A stretch of 64,000 nt of DNA from Actinomadura atramentaria DSM 43919 (lineage in GTDB: Bacteria; Actinomycetota; Actinomycetes; Streptosporangiales; Streptosporangiaceae), in the NCBI RefSeq assembly GCF_000381885.1, contig NZ_KB907211.1, positions 539,366-603,365 of the forward strand, read 5' to 3'. The notes beneath the pieces are model-generated. The model was not told the origin of the DNA, did not search any database, and saw only the letters and a program-made list of their open reading frames with translations. The position numbers and the translations under genes are program-made. Shown here piece after piece: positions 51,386 through 61,690 of this stretch; positions within the stretch are counted from its first letter, which is position 1, and every line of letters begins with the position of its first letter.

Positions 51386-54300
51386 GGCTGCACCGGCTGC
51401 GCATCACCGCGTTCGGCCCGTTCCCCCGCACCGAGGACATCGACTTCGACGCCCTGTCGGACGCGGGGCTGTTCCTGATCCGGGGCCGCACGGGCGCGGG
51501 CAAGACGAGCGTCCTGGACGCGGTGTGCTTCGCGCTGTACGGGCAGGTCCCCGGCGTCCGCAACGCGGTGAAGGGCTTCCGCAGCGACCACGCCGAACCC
51601 GGTCTGGCCCCGGCGGTGATGCTGGAGACGACGATCCGGGGGCGGCGGCTGCGCGTCACCCGCTCGCCCGCCTGGGACCGTCCCAAACTGCGCGGAACGG
51701 GCACGACGACCGAGAAGGCCAAGACGCTCCTGGAGGAGTTCGAGGACGGCGCCTGGACGGGCCTGTCCACCCGCAACGACGAGGCGGGCGAGGTCGTCCA
51801 GCGGCTGCTCGGCATGAACGCCGCCCAGTTCTGCCAGGTCGCGCTGCTGCCGCAGGGCGAGTTCGCCGGGTTCCTGCGGTCGGGCGCGGAAGAGCGCCGC
51901 AAGGTGCTGGAGAAGCTGTTCGCCGCCGAGGCGTTCGCCAAGGCCGAGAAGTGGCTGGCCGACCACCGCGCCGCCGCGTTCCGCGCGGTCGAGGACCGCG
52001 CGGCGGACGTCCGGTCCGTCGCGGACCGCATCGCGGAGGCCGCCGGGACCGCGTCGCCGCTGGACGCGCGGGGCCGGGTGCCCGCGCCGCGCCCCGCCGA
52101 CGCCGAACCCGTCCTGGACCTGGCCGTCCTGCCCGGCTGGGCGGCGGGCCTGGCCGCCGACCTGGCCGCCGCCCGGGACGCGGCGCGCGCCGCCGCCGCC
52201 GGCGCGGACGCCGTGTTCGAGGCGGCCCGCGCCGACCTCGACGCCGCCCGCGCGCTCGCGGAGAAGCAGGCCCGGCGCGCCGCCGCGCTCGCCCGCCGCG
52301 CCGAGCTGGAGACGCACGCGCAGTACCGGTCCGACCTCGGCGCGCGGTTGGACGCGGCCGAGCGCGCGGGCCGCGTCCTGCCGCACGTCCGGAACGAGGA
52401 GGAGCGGCGGCACCGCGCGACGCAGGCCGAGCGCCGCGCCGACGAGACCGCCGCCCGCGTCGCCGCGCTGCTGCCGCCGGGCGCGTCCGACGACGTCCTG
52501 GGCAAGGCCGAGGACACGCGGCGCGACGAGATCGCGGTCCTGGAGGGCCGCCGCGCCGACGCCGTCCGCCTCCGCGAGATCGCCGCCGAGCGCGAGCGCA
52601 TCGCCCGCGAGATCACCGACCTGACGGCCGCGATGGAACGCGCCGACGCCGCGCTCGCCGGGCTGCCCGACCGCATCGACGCCCGCCGCGCCGCGCTGGT
52701 CGCCGCGAAGGAGGCCGCCGCCGCGCTGCCCGGCGTCCGCGCGGCCGTCCAGGACGCCGCCCGCCGCCGCGACGCCGCCCGCGAGCGCGACCGCGTCGCG
52801 GCACGCCTCGCCGCCGCCCGCGAAACACACCGCGACGCCGTGGAGAACGCGCAGCGCGCCAAGGACCACGAGCTGGCGCTGCGGCAGGCCCGCCTCGACG
52901 GCATGGCCGCCGTGCTGGCCGCCGAACTGGCGGCGGGCGAGCCGTGCGCGGTGTGCGGCGCGACCGAGCACCCCGCGCCCGCCGTCCCGACCGCCGACCT
53001 GCCCGACGCGGCGGCCGTCCAGGACGCGCAGGCCGCCGCCGACCGCGCGAACGCCGCCCGCGAGGGGGCCGCCGCGCGGGTGGAGGGGCTCGCCGCCGAG
53101 CACGCCGCGCTGACCGACCGGGCCGGGGACGCGCCCGCCGCCGACCTCGACGCCGCCCTCGACGCGGCGCGGCGCGAGCTGGCCGACGCCGAGCGGCGCG
53201 CCGAGCACGCCGCGCTGGAATCGGCGCTCGCCGCCGACGAGGACGCGCTCGCCCGCGCCCACGAGGCTCGCGCCGACCACGACCGCAAACTGTCCGAGCG
53301 CCGCGCCCGCGCCGACGACCGCGCCGCCGAGCACGCCCGCCTGCGCGCCGACCTGGAACTGGCGCGCGGCGACGACCCGTCCCTGGACGCCCGCGCCGAC
53401 CGGCTCCGCCGCGAGGCCGACGCGCTGCGCGCCGCCGCCGACGCCGCCCGCGACCGCGCCGTCGCCCGCGACGAGCTGGCCGCCGCCCGCGCCGCCCTGC
53501 GCACCGCGCTCGCGGACGAGGGGTTCCGCACCCCCGACGACGTCCGCGCCGCCGCCCTCGACGACGAGACGGCGGGCAACCTGCGCGACCGGCAGCGCCG
53601 CTTCGACGCCGAGGCCGCCGTCGTCGCCCGCGACCTGGCCGACCCCGCGCTGCGCGCCGCCGCCGACGCCCCCGCGCCCGACCTCGCCGCGCTGGAGACC
53701 GCGTTCGCCGTCGCGGACGCCGTCCGCACCGCCGCCGCGTCCGCCGCCGACCGCGCCGCGCACCGCTGCGAACGCATCGACACCCGCCGCGCCGAACTCG
53801 CCGCCGCGATCGGCGCGTGGCGGCCCGCCGCCGCCGAGCACGCCGTCGCCGCGCGCCTCGCGGGCCTCGCCTCCGGCAAGGACGCCGCGAACCGCTGGAG
53901 CATGTCGCTGTCGGCGTACGTCCTGGCCGCGCGGCTCCGGCAGGTCGTCGCCGCCGCCAACGAACGCCTCGGCCGCATGTCGTCGGGCCGGTACGTGCTG
54001 GACCACACCGTCGAGAAGGCGGCGGGCGACCGCAGCAAGAGCGGCGGCGGCCTCGGCCTGCGCGTCCTGGACGCGTGGACCGGGCGGCACCGCGACCCGG
54101 CGACGCTGTCGGGCGGCGAGTCGTTCATCACCTCCCTCGCCCTCGCGCTCGGCCTCGCGGACGTCGTCACCGCCGAGGCGGGCGGCACCGAGATCAACAC
54201 GCTGTTCGTGGACGAGGGCTTCGGCACGCTGGACGAGGACACCCTGGACGAGGTCATGGACGTCCTGGACGGCCTGCGCGACGGCGGCCGGGCGGTCGGC

Positions 54301-54396
54301 GTCGTCAGCCACGTCGTGGAACTGCGCGACCGCGTCCCCGCCCAACTGCACGTCCGCAAGGAGCGCGCGGGCTCCACCACCGCCGTCCACGCCTGA
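51382..54396 (+). CDS. sbcC: Exonuclease subunit SbcC (Rad50-like)
   Basis: The 1004-residue SMC-like ATPase has Walker A GRTGAGKT (35-42) and a Q-loop region in LLPQGEFAGFL. Long Ala/Arg coiled coils flank the zinc hook C522-A-V-C525. The ABC signature TLSGGESF is near 908 and Walker B NTLFVDEGFG near 940. It partners SbcD in an ATP-dependent nuclease. It provides a useful internal contrast to the SMC-like protein at 34955, whose signature motif is not recognisable. Translationally coupled to sbcD. Confidence 0.95.
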   Translation: MRLHRLRITAFGPFPRTEDIDFDALSDAGLFLIRGRTGAGKTSVLDAVCFALYGQVPGVRNAVKGFRSDHAEPGLAPAVMLETTIRGRRLRVTRSPAWDRPKLRGTGTTTEKAKTLLEEFEDGAWTGLSTRNDEAGEVVQRLLGMNAAQFCQVALLPQGEFAGFLRSGAEERRKVLEKLFAAEAFAKAEKWLADHRAAAFRAVEDRAADVRSVADRIAEAAGTASPLDARGRVPAPRPADAEPVLDLAVLPGWAAGLAADLAAARDAARAAAAGADAVFEAARADLDAARALAEKQARRAAALARRAELETHAQYRSDLGARLDAAERAGRVLPHVRNEEERRHRATQAERRADETAARVAALLPPGASDDVLGKAEDTRRDEIAVLEGRRADAVRLREIAAERERIAREITDLTAAMERADAALAGLPDRIDARRAALVAAKEAAAALPGVRAAVQDAARRRDAARERDRVAARLAAARETHRDAVENAQRAKDHELALRQARLDGMAAVLAAELAAGEPCAVCGATEHPAPAVPTADLPDAAAVQDAQAAADRANAAREGAAARVEGLAAEHAALTDRAGDAPAADLDAALDAARRELADAERRAEHAALESALAADEDALARAHEARADHDRKLSERRARADDRAAEHARLRADLELARGDDPSLDARADRLRREADALRAAADAARDRAVARDELAAARAALRTALADEGFRTPDDVRAAALDDETAGNLRDRQRRFDAEAAVVARDLADPALRAAADAPAPDLAALETAFAVADAVRTAAASAADRAAHRCERIDTRRAELAAAIGAWRPAAAEHAVAARLAGLASGKDAANRWSMSLSAYVLAARLRQVVAAANERLGRMSSGRYVLDHTVEKAAGDRSKSGGGLGLRVLDAWTGRHRDPATLSGGESFITSLALALGLADVVTAEAGGTEINTLFVDEGFGTLDEDTLDEVMDVLDGLRDGGRAVGVVSHVVELRDRVPAQLHVRKERAGSTTAVHA

Positions 54397-54427
54397 CCCC
54401 GCGCCGTCCCCGCAGGGCCGCCGCGCC

Positions 54428-54440
54428 TACGGTGGATCTT
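54428..54440 (+). promoter_or_regulatory. Likely leaderless promoter of the antiporter gene
   Basis: TACGGT (54428-54433) is exactly 7 bases before GTG 54441, with no Shine-Dalgarno. The box follows the SbcC stop by 32 bases. Confidence 0.5.
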
Positions 54441-56030
54441 GTGGAACAGCTCGGCCTGGTGTTCATCGTCCTGTTCGCGGCGGTCCTCGCGGAGCCGCTG
54501 AGCCGCCGCATCGGCCTGTCGTCGGCCGTGCTGATGACGGTGTTCGGCTGCGTGCTCGCGGTGATCCCGGCCGTCCCGAACATCCAGATCGAGCCCCGGC
54601 TGATCCTGCCGCTCGTCCTGCCGCCGCTGCTGTACGCGGCGGCGCGCCGCACGTCGTTCCGGCAGTTCGTGGAGGACTGGGCGGCGATCACCGCGCGGGC
54701 CGTCGCGCTGGTGCTGGTGACGACGGCGGCGGTCGCGGCCGCGTTCCACGCCCTGCACCCGGCCGTGCCGGTCGCGGCGGCCGTCGCGCTCGGCGCGCTG
54801 GTCGCGCCGCCCGACCCGGTCGCGGCGACGGCGCTGGCGTCCAAGCTCGGCCTGCCGCGCCGCCTGGTGTCGGTGCTGGAGGGCGAGGGGCTGTTCAACG
54901 ACGTCACGGCGATCGTCGTCTACACGGTCGCCGTCGAGGCCGTCGTGACCGGGCACTTCTCGGCGTGGCACGCGGTGGGCGCGTTCCTGCTGTCGGCGGT
55001 CATCGCGGTCGCGGTCGGGTCGGTGCTCGGGTGGGCGGCGGGCCGCATCATGGACTTCCTGGACGAGGCGGTGTGGAAGGTCGCGCTGAGCCTGCTCGTC
55101 CCGTTCGCCGCGTACGGGTTCGCGGAGGCGTTCGAGGCGTCCGGCGTCCTCGCCGTCCTGGTGTGCGCGCTGTACCTCACCGAGCAGGCCACCGCCGTGG
55201 ACGACAGCTCGTACCGGCTCGTCGGGGACTCGTTCTGGGAGGTCATCGAACTGCTCGTCAGCGGGTTCGCGTTCGGCCTCATCGGACTGGAGCTGGCGAC
55301 GGTGCTCGCGACCACCGGGACGTCGTGGCGCGGCATGGTCGGCAGCGCGGCGGCGGTCGTGGCCGTGGTCGTGCTGCTGCGGCTCCTGTGGCTGCTGGTG
55401 ACGTACTGGGCGTTCCGCGGCCGCCACCGGGACCACGTCCTGGACGAGCCGTACACCTGGAAGGAGACCATCGTCACCTGGTGGGCCGGGATGCGCGGCG
55501 TCGCGTCCGTCGCGCTCGCGCTGGCGATCCCGCTCACCACCGAGCAAGGCGCGCCGTTCCCCTACCGCGCCGAGATCATGGTGACGGCGTTCGGCGTCGT
55601 TCTGTTCACGCTGCTCGTCCAGGGACCGACGCTCCCGCTCGTCGTCAGGTGGACGGGCGTCACCGCCGACACCGCCCTCGAACGCCGCATGGAGCGCGAG
55701 CTGTGGGGCCGCGTCCTGCGCGCGGAACTGCGGCGGCTCAAGGAGATCGCCGCCGAGCGCGGCGACATCCCCGACGAGACGTACGAGCGCATGCGCGACG
55801 CGTTCGTCCAACGCCTCGCCCAGGCCGACCCCGAGGCCGCGGGCGACGAGGAGGCCACCGCCAGGGCCCGCCTCGGCCGCCGCCGCGTGAAGGAGATGCG
55901 CGCCATCCAGCAGGAGGTCCTGTCCGCGGGCCGCCGCGAGGCCCTCTCCGCCCGCCGCGAACCCGGCATGCCGCCCGACCTGGTCGACCGCGTGATGCGA
56001 CGCCTGGACCTCCGCTCCGAACGGCCCTGA
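54441..56030 (+). CDS. CPA1-family Na+/H+ antiporter
   Basis: This 529-residue protein has about 12 membrane helices. The ion-binding region of CPA1 exchangers is present (ALVAPPDPVAATALASKLG, then LEGEGLFNDVTAIVVY), as is the later WWAGMRGVASVALALAIP motif. It ends in a charged cytoplasmic helical tail of about 110 residues. It exchanges cytoplasmic Na+ (or K+) for H+ and supports pH and salt homeostasis. GTG 54441 was chosen from the -10 box 7 bases upstream; GTG 54432 is an alternative three codons longer. Confidence 0.92.
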   Translation: MEQLGLVFIVLFAAVLAEPLSRRIGLSSAVLMTVFGCVLAVIPAVPNIQIEPRLILPLVLPPLLYAAARRTSFRQFVEDWAAITARAVALVLVTTAAVAAAFHALHPAVPVAAAVALGALVAPPDPVAATALASKLGLPRRLVSVLEGEGLFNDVTAIVVYTVAVEAVVTGHFSAWHAVGAFLLSAVIAVAVGSVLGWAAGRIMDFLDEAVWKVALSLLVPFAAYGFAEAFEASGVLAVLVCALYLTEQATAVDDSSYRLVGDSFWEVIELLVSGFAFGLIGLELATVLATTGTSWRGMVGSAAAVVAVVVLLRLLWLLVTYWAFRGRHRDHVLDEPYTWKETIVTWWAGMRGVASVALALAIPLTTEQGAPFPYRAEIMVTAFGVVLFTLLVQGPTLPLVVRWTGVTADTALERRMERELWGRVLRAELRRLKEIAAERGDIPDETYERMRDAFVQRLAQADPEAAGDEEATARARLGRRRVKEMRAIQQEVLSAGRREALSARREPGMPPDLVDRVMRRLDLRSERP

Positions 56031-56103
56031 CATCGCGTTTTGGCCACGGGCGGCGGGGGAGGGGCGGGGCTCCGTGACCACGGTGAAAGGGAGGGGCGAC
56101 CCG

Positions 56104-56466
56104 ATGTCCCACGTCGAGCACAAGATCCGCGGCAAGCACCCCTACCAGCAGGAGGTGACCTCGCCCGACGAGCACGAGGAGCGCGAGGGCCGCAGCCTCA
56201 TCACGACCGACCACGGCGTGATCCGGCAGTGGGCCGAGGAGCGCGGCGCGCGTCCGGCGACCGTCCCCGGCAGCGAGTACGACGGGCGGCCCGGCCGCCT
56301 CCTGCTGAACTTCCCCGGCTACAGCGGCGAGAACCTGGAGGAGATCTCCTGGGACGACTGGTTCGAGACGTTCGAGGAGCGCAAGCTGAACTTCCTCTAC
56401 CAGGAGCACAAGAAGGACGGCACCCCGAGCAACTTCTTCCGCCTGGAGAACCCCAACACGGATTAG
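56104..56466 (+). CDS. Conserved small protein, unknown function
   Basis: This 120-residue hydrophilic protein contains SLITTDHGVIRQWAEERGA, RPGRLLLNFPGYSG, LEEISWDDWFETFEERKLNF and QEHKKDGTPSNFFRLE. Homologues are widespread in actinomycetes and are sometimes wrongly called glucan-branching proteins. I know of no characterised function. The IRQWAEERGARPATV segment looks like a small DNA- or partner-binding helix pair. GGGAGGGG (56088-56095) precedes the ATG. It converges on the glycosyltransferase gene with one base between stops and no terminator. Confidence 0.8.
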   Translation: MSHVEHKIRGKHPYQQEVTSPDEHEEREGRSLITTDHGVIRQWAEERGARPATVPGSEYDGRPGRLLLNFPGYSGENLEEISWDDWFETFEERKLNFLYQEHKKDGTPSNFFRLENPNTD

Positions 56467-56467
56467 C

Positions 56468-57352
56468 TCACTCCAGCTCGCCCAGCGCCCGGACTCCGCC
56501 GGCCACCACCGGGGGGACCGGGCGCCGCCGCGCGAGGGCGGCGGGCAGCCGCCGCAGCAGACCCGCGAACGCGCCGCGCGCCGCCGGGTTGCGCACGGAC
56601 CGCGCGGCGAGCGCCAGCGTCCCCGCCAGCGCCCGCCCGCGCGGGAGCCGCATCCACGCGACGAGCAGGTCGTTGCGCCGGTGCAGCGCCCACCGCTCGG
56701 GCGGCGCCTCGCGCTCGGCGGCGGGCGCGTGCCGGGCGACGACCTGTTCCGCGTACGCCAGGCCCCAGCCGCGCGCCGCGAGGTCGAGCGCGAGCAGGCT
56801 CTCCTCGCCGCCGAAGAACAGCAGGTCGTCGAAGCCGCCCGCCGCGAGGAACGCGTCCCGCCGGACGATCGCCGCGCACGCGGGGAACCCCAGCACCGAC
56901 GGGCCGGGCAGGTCCGGGGCGCGCCCGAGCCGGGCCGCGCCCATCTTGCGGGACACCAGGTCGGTCTCGGCGTCGTCCGCCGGGCCGAGCCGGACGCGGC
57001 CGACGAGCACGGCGAGCCGCGGGTGCTCGTCGAACAGCCGCGCGGCCGTCCCGAGCGCGTCCGGCTCCCACCAGGAGTCGTCGTCGCTGAACGCGACATA
57101 GGGCGTCTCGGCCAGCCGGACGCCCGTGTTGCGCGCGCAAGCCCCCCGGTTCCCCCCGAGTTCCACCAGCCTGACCTGCGGGAACCGGGCGCGGACCGCC
57201 TCCGGCCCGCCGTCGCGCGACCCGTTGTCCACGACGATCACCGGCGGCCCGCCGGGCAGCGCGGTGAGCCGCGCCAGCGTCCGGAGCAGCGTCGCGCGCC
57301 GGTCCCGGGTGGCGATCACGATCGTCGTCGCGGCGGCCGTCAACTCGTTCAC
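56468..57352 (-). CDS. Family 2 glycosyltransferase
   Basis: The 294-residue GT-A enzyme has TTIVIATRDRRATLLRTLA, VIVVDNGSRDGG, GNRGACARNTG, and the metal-binding AFSDDDSWWEPDAL (Asp-x-Asp). GGEESLLALDL is the acceptor/base region. No membrane helix is evident. It transfers a sugar from a nucleotide donor to an unidentified acceptor, possibly a cell-wall or secondary-metabolite glycan. The GTG start has only an abutting GGAG, so a nearby alternative start is possible. Confidence 0.9.
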   Translation of the reverse strand: MNELTAAATTIVIATRDRRATLLRTLARLTALPGGPPVIVVDNGSRDGGPEAVRARFPQVRLVELGGNRGACARNTGVRLAETPYVAFSDDDSWWEPDALGTAARLFDEHPRLAVLVGRVRLGPADDAETDLVSRKMGAARLGRAPDLPGPSVLGFPACAAIVRRDAFLAAGGFDDLLFFGGEESLLALDLAARGWGLAYAEQVVARHAPAAEREAPPERWALHRRNDLLVAWMRLPRGRALAGTLALAARSVRNPAARGAFAGLLRRLPAALARRRPVPPVVAGGVRALGELE

Positions 57353-57401
57353 CTCCGAGCGGGGAGGCTCCGCCTACCCGGCGCGTCCGGCGCGGAAACG
57401 G

Positions 57402-59213
57402 TCACCGCGCGGCGAGCCGGTACGGATACGTGCAGACGATGACGTCCTCTTCCGCCCGCAGCAGCGTCGCGAGCACGAACGGCCGGGGGTCCTGGAGGAA
57501 CCGGTACCGCCACCGACGCGGTTCCACCTCCGGGATGAGCACCGTGACCCGCTGCCGCGCCCGTTCCGTCCGCACGAACTCCACGATCGGGTGGATCAGC
57601 GCGTGCTCGGGACTGCACAGCGTCTCCAGCCGCACGCCCGGCCCCCACCGGTCCCACCGCGCCCGGAACTCCGCGCACGCCGCCGCGTCCGCGTGGACGG
57701 ACACCGCGACGACCTCCGGCCCCAGCGTCAGCGCCGCCTCCAGCGCCTGCTCGGTGAGCCGGTCGACGTCCCCGACCGGAACGACCATGATCCCCGCGGC
57801 GATCCGCGCCGGGGGCCGCACCTCGCCCTCCTCCAGCTCCCGGTGGATCGCCCGGTAGTACGCCTGAATCCGCGCGAACAGCAGCATCAGCAGCGGGATG
57901 ATCAGCACGACGACCCACGCGCCCTCGGTGAACTTGCTCGCGAGGAACACCACCGTCGCCGTCGCCGTCATCACCGCGCCGAGCCCGTTCAGCGCCGCCC
58001 GCGCCGCCCAGCGCGGCGGCCGCGCCGACCGCCAGTGCCGGACGAGCCCCGTCTGGCTGATCGTGAACCCGATGAACACCCCGATCGCGTACAGCGGGAT
58101 CAGCCGGGACGTCGTCGCGTCCACCGCGACGAGCAGCACCGCCGCGAACACCGCCAGCACGACGATCCCGAACCGGTACACCGGGCGCCGCGACCGCAGC
58201 GCGAACAGGTGCGGCAGCTTGTGGTCGCGGGCGAGCAGGTTGAGCAGCACCGGCAGCCCGCCGAAGCTGGTGTTCGCGGCGAGCCCGAGGACGAGCGTCG
58301 TCACCAGGTTCGTCGCCGAGAACAGCCACCCCGACCCGTACGCCCCCGCGCTGAGCTGCGCCAGCACGGTCACGCCCGAGCGCGGCGCGACGTGGTCGCG
58401 CGTGATCAGCCACGACAGCCCGAGCAGCATCGCGCCGAGCAGGATTCCCAGCATGAGTTCGGTGTGCTGCGCGCGCCGGACGCGCGGGTCCTGGAACGCC
58501 GGGGTGCCGTTGGCGATGGCCTCCACGCCCGTCAGCGCCGAGCATCCCGCCGAGAACGCCTTGAGGATCAGCACGATCCCCACGGCCTCCGTCGCGTGCG
58601 TCGCCAGCGGCCCGCCGACGTGCGCCGCCGGATGCCCGCGCAGCAGCCCGACCACCACCACGCCGAGGATCAGCACTACGAACGCCGCCATCGGCAGCAT
58701 CAGCACCCGCGCGCTCTCCGCGATGCCCCACAGGTTCACCGCCGTGATCACCGCGAGCCCGATCAGCGCCATCGGCAGCATGTGCCGGCCGAGCGCCGGG
58801 AACGCCGACGCGATGCTCGCCGCGCCCGCCGACAGGCTCACCGCCACCGTCAGGACGTAGTCCACGACCAGGCTCGCCGCCGCGAGCATGCTCACGGTCC
58901 GCCCGAGGTCCTTCCTGGCCACCGCGTACGAGCCGCCGCCGTCCGGGTGGACCGCGATGACCTGCCGGTACGACACCACCAGCACGATCAGCAGCACCGC
59001 GATGGCCGCCGCCACCGGCAGCGTGAACCGCACCGCGACCGCCCCGGCGCCCACGAGCACGAGGACGATCGCCTCCGGCCCGTACGCCACCGAGCTGAGC
59101 GCGTCCAGCGACAGCGCCGCCAGCCCGCCGAACGCGGTCAGCCGCTCCCGGTCGCCCTCGCCGTGGCGCGGTGGGACGCGCGGCGCGAGCCGGCCCGGCG
59201 TCTCCTCCGGCAT
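57402..59213 (-). CDS. APC-superfamily permease, KimA-like K+ importer
   Basis: The 603-residue protein has about 12 helices and a 180-residue cytoplasmic C-terminal domain. [53 protein letters not shown] and [17 protein letters not shown] match the KUP/KimA branch rather than amino-acid permeases. KimA in Bacillus imports K+ with H+ and is inhibited by c-di-AMP. ATG 59213 follows GGGGGG. It is divergent from the phosphoketolase operon. The K+ role is by homology only; an amino-acid substrate is not excluded. Confidence 0.85.
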   Translation of the reverse strand: MPEETPGRLAPRVPPRHGEGDRERLTAFGGLAALSLDALSSVAYGPEAIVLVLVGAGAVAVRFTLPVAAAIAVLLIVLVVSYRQVIAVHPDGGGSYAVARKDLGRTVSMLAAASLVVDYVLTVAVSLSAGAASIASAFPALGRHMLPMALIGLAVITAVNLWGIAESARVLMLPMAAFVVLILGVVVVGLLRGHPAAHVGGPLATHATEAVGIVLILKAFSAGCSALTGVEAIANGTPAFQDPRVRRAQHTELMLGILLGAMLLGLSWLITRDHVAPRSGVTVLAQLSAGAYGSGWLFSATNLVTTLVLGLAANTSFGGLPVLLNLLARDHKLPHLFALRSRRPVYRFGIVVLAVFAAVLLVAVDATTSRLIPLYAIGVFIGFTISQTGLVRHWRSARPPRWAARAALNGLGAVMTATATVVFLASKFTEGAWVVVLIIPLLMLLFARIQAYYRAIHRELEEGEVRPPARIAAGIMVVPVGDVDRLTEQALEAALTLGPEVVAVSVHADAAACAEFRARWDRWGPGVRLETLCSPEHALIHPIVEFVRTERARQRVTVLIPEVEPRRWRYRFLQDPRPFVLATLLRAEEDVIVCTYPYRLAAR

Positions 59214-59335
59214 CGGTCCCCCCGTGTCCGTCCGCCGCGGTGATCATCTACCCGGCGGGCGGCCCGCGCATGCCCGGCCGCGTCCGGGGAAGGAGAGTCG
59301 CCTCCCGCACGGACTCCAGCACGGAAGGACGTCCC

Positions 59336-61690
59336 ATGACGCTGGGCGAGGACGAGCTGCGCGCGATCGACGCCTACTGGCGCGCGGCGAACTACCTCTC
59401 GGTCGGCCAGATCTACCTGGCCGCCAACCCCCTGCTCACCGAGCCGCTGCGCCCCGAGCACGTCAAACCGCGGCTGCTCGGCCACTGGGGCACCTCGCCC
59501 GGCCTGAACCTGTGCCTGGCCCACCTGGACCGGGTCATCGCGAACCGCGACGCGGACGTCCTGGCGATCCTCGGCCCCGGCCACGGCGGCCCGGCCGCCG
59601 TGGCGAACGCCTGGCTGGAGGGCACCTACAGCGAGGTCTACCCGCACGTCCCGCAGGACGAGCGGGGCATGGCGCGGCTGTTCCGCCAGTTCTCGTTCCC
59701 CGGCGGCGTCCCCAGCCACGTCGCGCCCGAGACGCCCGGCTCGATCCACGAGGGCGGCGAACTCGGCTACTCCCTCGCGCACGCCTACGGCGCGGCGTTC
59801 GACGACCCCGACCTGGTCGTCGCGTGCGTCGTCGGGGACGGCGAGTCCGAGACCGGCCCGCTCGCCGGGAGCTGGCACTCCAACAAGTTCCTCGACCCGG
59901 TGCGCGACGGGGCCGTCCTGCCGATCCTGCACCTCAACGGCTACAAGATCGCCGGACCGACCGTCCCCGCCCGGATCGACGAGGACGAGCTGATCCGCCT
60001 CATGGAGGGCTACGGCCACCGCCCCATCGTCGTCTCCGGCGACGACCCCGACACCGTCCACCGCGCCCTCGCCGCCGCGCTGGACGAGGCGTTCGACGAG
60101 ATCGACGCCATCCGGCGCCGCGCCCGCCGGGACGGCGACGACTCGCGCCCCCGCTGGCCCATGATCATCCTGCGTACCCCGAAGGGCTGGACCGGCCCCA
60201 AGGAGGTCGACGGCCACCCCGTCGAAGGCACCTGGCGCGCCCACCAGGTCCCCCTCGGCAACGTCCGCACCGACCCCGCCCACCTGGCGATGCTCGAAGA
60301 ATGGCTGTGCTCCTACCGGCCCGAGGAACTGTTCGACGCCGACGGCCGCCCCGTCGCGGCCCTCCGCGCGTTCCCGCCCGCGGGGGAGCGGCGCATGAGC
60401 GCCAACCCGCGCGCCAACGGCGGCGTGCTGCTCCGCGACCTCGAACTCCCCGACTTCCGCGACTACGCCGTCACCGTGGACGCGCCCGGCGCGGCGTCCG
60501 GCGAGGCCACCCGCGTCCTCGGCGACTTCCTGCGCGACACCATCACCGCCAACCCCACCGACTTCCGCCTCGTCGGGCCCGACGAGACCGCGTCCAACCG
60601 GCTCCAGGCCGTCTTCGAGACCACCGACCGCGCCTGGAACGCCCGCGTCCTGCCGACCGACGAGAACCTGGCCCCGTCCGGCCGCGTCATGGAGGTCCTG
60701 AGCGAGCACCTGTGCCAGGGCTGGCTGGAGGGCTACCTGCTCACCGGACGCCACGGCCTGTTCTCCTGCTACGAGGCGTTCATCCACATCGTGGACGCGA
60801 TGTTCAACCAGCACGCCAAGTGGCTGGAGTCCAGCCGCCGCATCCCGTGGCGGCGGCCCGTCGCGTCGCTGAACTACCTGCTCACCTCGCACGTCTGGCG
60901 GCAGGACCACAACGGGTTCTCCCACCAGGACCCCGGGTTCCTCGACGTCGTCCTCAACAAGAGCCCCGAGGTCGTCCGCGTCTACCTCCCGCCGGACGCC
61001 AACACGCTGCTGTCGGTGGCCGACCACTGCCTCCGCTCGCGCGACTACGTCAACGTCGTCGTCGCGGGCAAGCAGCCCGCGCTGAACTACCTCACGATGG
61101 ACGAGGCGATCCCGCACTGCACGCGCGGCATCGGCGTCTGGGAGTGGGCGTCCAACGACGAGGGCGGCGAACCCGATGTGGTGATGGCGTGCGCGGGCGA
61201 CGTCCCCACGCTCGAAACGCTCGCCGCCGTCGCGCTGCTGCGCGAGCACCTGCCCCGGCTGCGCGTCCGCGTCGTCAACGTCGTGGACCTCATGCGGCTC
61301 CTGCCCGACACCGAGCACCCGCACGGCCTGCCCGACCGCGAGTTCGACGCGCTGTTCACCGCCGACCGGCCCATCGTGTTCGCGTTCCACGGCTACCCGT
61401 GGCTCGTCCACCGCCTCGCCTACCGCCGCCACGGCCACGCCAACCTGCACGTGCGCGGCTACAAGGAGCGCGGCACGACCACCACGCCGTTCGACATGGT
61501 GATGCTCAACGACCTCGACCGGTTCCACCTCGTCATCGACGTCGTGGACCGCGTCCCCGGCCTCGCCGCGCAGGCCGCCCACCTGCGGCAGCGCATGGTG
61601 GACGAGCGGCTGCGCGCCCGCGCGTACACCCGCGAGCACGGCGAGGACCCGCCGGAGATCCGCGACTGGACCTGGGAGGTGGCGCGATGA
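59336..61690 (+). CDS. xfp: Phosphoketolase (Xfp)
   Basis: This 784-residue thiamine-diphosphate enzyme cleaves xylulose-5-phosphate (and fructose-6-phosphate) to acetyl phosphate. Signatures are the N-terminal [59 protein letters not shown] and the C-terminal [23 protein letters not shown] 59336 is served by GGAAGGA (59322-59328); longer in-frame starts are not conserved. Its stop overlaps the acetate kinase start, so acetyl phosphate can be passed directly to ATP production. Confidence 0.96.
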   Translation: MTLGEDELRAIDAYWRAANYLSVGQIYLAANPLLTEPLRPEHVKPRLLGHWGTSPGLNLCLAHLDRVIANRDADVLAILGPGHGGPAAVANAWLEGTYSEVYPHVPQDERGMARLFRQFSFPGGVPSHVAPETPGSIHEGGELGYSLAHAYGAAFDDPDLVVACVVGDGESETGPLAGSWHSNKFLDPVRDGAVLPILHLNGYKIAGPTVPARIDEDELIRLMEGYGHRPIVVSGDDPDTVHRALAAALDEAFDEIDAIRRRARRDGDDSRPRWPMIILRTPKGWTGPKEVDGHPVEGTWRAHQVPLGNVRTDPAHLAMLEEWLCSYRPEELFDADGRPVAALRAFPPAGERRMSANPRANGGVLLRDLELPDFRDYAVTVDAPGAASGEATRVLGDFLRDTITANPTDFRLVGPDETASNRLQAVFETTDRAWNARVLPTDENLAPSGRVMEVLSEHLCQGWLEGYLLTGRHGLFSCYEAFIHIVDAMFNQHAKWLESSRRIPWRRPVASLNYLLTSHVWRQDHNGFSHQDPGFLDVVLNKSPEVVRVYLPPDANTLLSVADHCLRSRDYVNVVVAGKQPALNYLTMDEAIPHCTRGIGVWEWASNDEGGEPDVVMACAGDVPTLETLAAVALLREHLPRLRVRVVNVVDLMRLLPDTEHPHGLPDREFDALFTADRPIVFAFHGYPWLVHRLAYRRHGHANLHVRGYKERGTTTTPFDMVMLNDLDRFHLVIDVVDRVPGLAAQAAHLRQRMVDERLRARAYTREHGEDPPEIRDWTWEVAR

